In this document: piece after piece, positions 5,805 through 6,164 of the stretch
Numbering within the stretch: the stretch's first letter is position 1
How the letters are laid out: the number at the start of each line of letters is the position of its first letter
Assembly: GCA_964520425.1 (NCBI GenBank)
Contig: CAZFMX010000118.1
Coordinates: 1 to 6,164 of the forward strand
From: JAFGFY01 sp964520425
Lineage (GTDB): Bacteria > Desulfobacterota > DSM-4660 > Desulfatiglandales > HGW-15
DNA length: 6,164 bases
Reading direction: 5' to 3'
Made by a program: the position numbers and the translations under genes
Notes under the pieces: generated by a model
The model's input: the letters and a program-made list of their open reading frames with translations, nothing else
Told to the model about the DNA's origin: nothing
The model's database searches: none

Positions 5805-5833
5805 ATCCTAACACGTATATTGGGCTTTGTGAA
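5805..5833 (-). promoter_or_regulatory. Possible sigma-70 promoter of the DsrE-like gene
   Basis: On the - strand ttcaca (5833-5828) and taggat (5810-5805) are separated by exactly 17 bases and match the -35/-10 consensus at 5 and 4 of 6 positions. Transcription would begin within a few bases of the ATG, making the message nearly leaderless, and the -10 overlaps the only ribosome binding site candidate (agga). The two readings compete, so this is tentative. Confidence 0.25.
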
Positions 5834-5956
5834 GTCTCGAAGCCAAGGCTATTCCTCAACAAGAGCGGTTTTTGTCTCTTGACATCCCGATGCCCGCTGT
5901 GTTCCCATCTAGCTTCGTGTCTCAGAATTAACTTGAAAATGCACAGCGAGTGCATT

Positions 5957-6011
5957 CCCCGTAGCTTGTCCATCCTCCGTAGCAGGCTACTGCGGAGGAC
6001 GGGCTGCGGGG
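5957..6011 (+). repeat. Nested hairpin element, REP/MITE-like
   Basis: The outer stem pairs 5957-5968 (ccccgtagcttg) with 6000-6011 (cgggctgcgggg). After a 4-base bulge (5969-5972) the inner stem pairs 5973-5982 (tcctccgtag) with 5990-5999 (ctgcggagga) around a 7-base loop. All 22 pairs form in a + strand RNA, four of them as U-G wobbles. It looks like one short palindromic repeat sitting inside another, or a single folded RNA element. No coding or T-run accompanies it. Confidence 0.7.
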
Positions 6012-6052
6012 TTAGCGAGCGAATTACAATAAATACTTCCTTACATTTGGGA

Positions 6053-6089
6053 GATTCCCTGTCCCGCTTTCAGCGGGACTGCAGGGATC
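6053..6089. repeat. Hairpin next to the right-hand repeat copy
   Basis: gtcccgct (6061-6068) and agcgggac (6072-6079) form a perfect 8-bp stem with a ttc loop. Beyond a 3-base bulge on the right side, ccct/aggg and gat/atc extend the pairing out to 6053 and 6089. It lies one base from the right copy of the 32-bp repeat; the left copy has no equivalent neighbour. No T-run follows on either strand. Confidence 0.6.
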
Positions 6090-6090
6090 T

Positions 6091-6122
6091 TCAATAATAA
6101 GTATCTGCCGCACAAATTCAAA
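6091..6122 (-). repeat. Right copy of 32-bp inverted repeat pair
   Basis: Read on the - strand (6122 to 6091), this matches 155-186 on the + strand in 27 of 32 ungapped positions, so the two copies face each other across the gene block. Identity fades on both sides. A G-rich block, gggggcatggggg, directly adjoins it at 6123-6135. No target-site duplication or transposase is visible, so a mobile origin is not shown. Confidence 0.75.
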
Positions 6123-6164
6123 GGGGGCATGGGGGCCTCTTTTCAGTTCCACCACCCAAAAGAC

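Larger units (their letters stand above)
5797..6164. other. Non-coding right flank rich in hairpins
   Basis: I see no convincing gene here. A 138-codon + strand frame (5681-6097) is antisense to the DsrE-like gene and runs through the hairpins, and a - strand frame open from the right edge to a stop at 6024-6026 crosses the dispersed repeat and a hairpin; I treat both as chance. The stretch holds a possible promoter for the DsrE-like gene, a small stem tgcac/gtgca (5940-5954), the nested hairpin (5957-6011), a further hairpin (6053-6089), the right copy of the 32-bp repeat (6091-6122) and a G-rich block (6123-6135). Confidence 0.6.

Noticed and set aside
5834..5862. GG-N10-GC on the - strand upstream of the DsrE-like gene as a sigma-54 promoter
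   Set aside because: Only about 7 of 11 consensus positions match, and GG-N10-GC alone is expected by chance in a stretch of this size.
5681..6097. 138-codon + strand frame
   Set aside because: Antisense to the DsrE-like gene at its start and then runs through several hairpins; composition looks non-coding.
6024..6164. - strand frame of 46 codons open from the right edge, possible 3' end of a gene
   Set aside because: It runs through the right repeat copy and a strong hairpin, and a frame this short can stay open by chance. Sequence beyond the edge would settle it.

Overview
The window looks like chromosomal DNA from a Gram-negative, anaerobe-type bacterium with mid-range GC. A deltaproteobacterial (Desulfobacterota) sulfur/sulfate-metabolising lineage is my best guess. 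This is an inference from the DsrE/F/H-like proteins, the sigma-54 promoter and the general gene style; there is no rRNA or other direct taxonomic marker here.

Left and centre (about 200-4710, + strand): a complete ammonium-sensing module. amtB (ammonium channel), glnB (PII signal protein) and glnD (PII uridylyltransferase/uridylyl-removing enzyme) lie head to tail. amtB is preceded by a near-consensus sigma-54 -24/-12 promoter (331-346). About 110 and 140 bp upstream of the predicted start there are two inverted copies of a 10-bp element, which is where an enhancer-binding activator would sit. amtB and glnB are separated by about 150 bp, most of it a degenerate 7-bp tandem repeat followed by a small hairpin. 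glnB and glnD are 5 bp apart. The logic is a closed loop: GlnD reads glutamine through its ACT domains and modifies Tyr51 of PII, and PII in turn can plug AmtB.

Right (4697-5796, - strand): three small genes converge on glnD, encoding a DsrE/TusD-like (103 aa), a DsrF/TusC-like (97 aa) and a very short DsrH/TusB-like (57 aa) protein. They are in the same E-F-H order as the dsrEFH/tusDCB sulfur-relay genes, and each ends in the short hydrophobic strand with a terminal aromatic residue seen in that family. The last one overlaps the 3' end of glnD by 14 bp, tail to tail. The gaps between the three genes are unusually wide; the first holds a strong hairpin and a second inverted repeat.

Edges (1-200 and 5800-6164): no convincing genes, but a dense set of repeat structures. 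A 32-bp sequence near the left end (155-186) recurs in inverted orientation near the right end (6122-6091) with 27 of 32 matches. Several GC-rich hairpins lie around these copies, including a nested one (5957-6011) whose departures from perfect pairing are all G-U wobbles in a + strand RNA. These look like dispersed intergenic repeats flanking the gene block.
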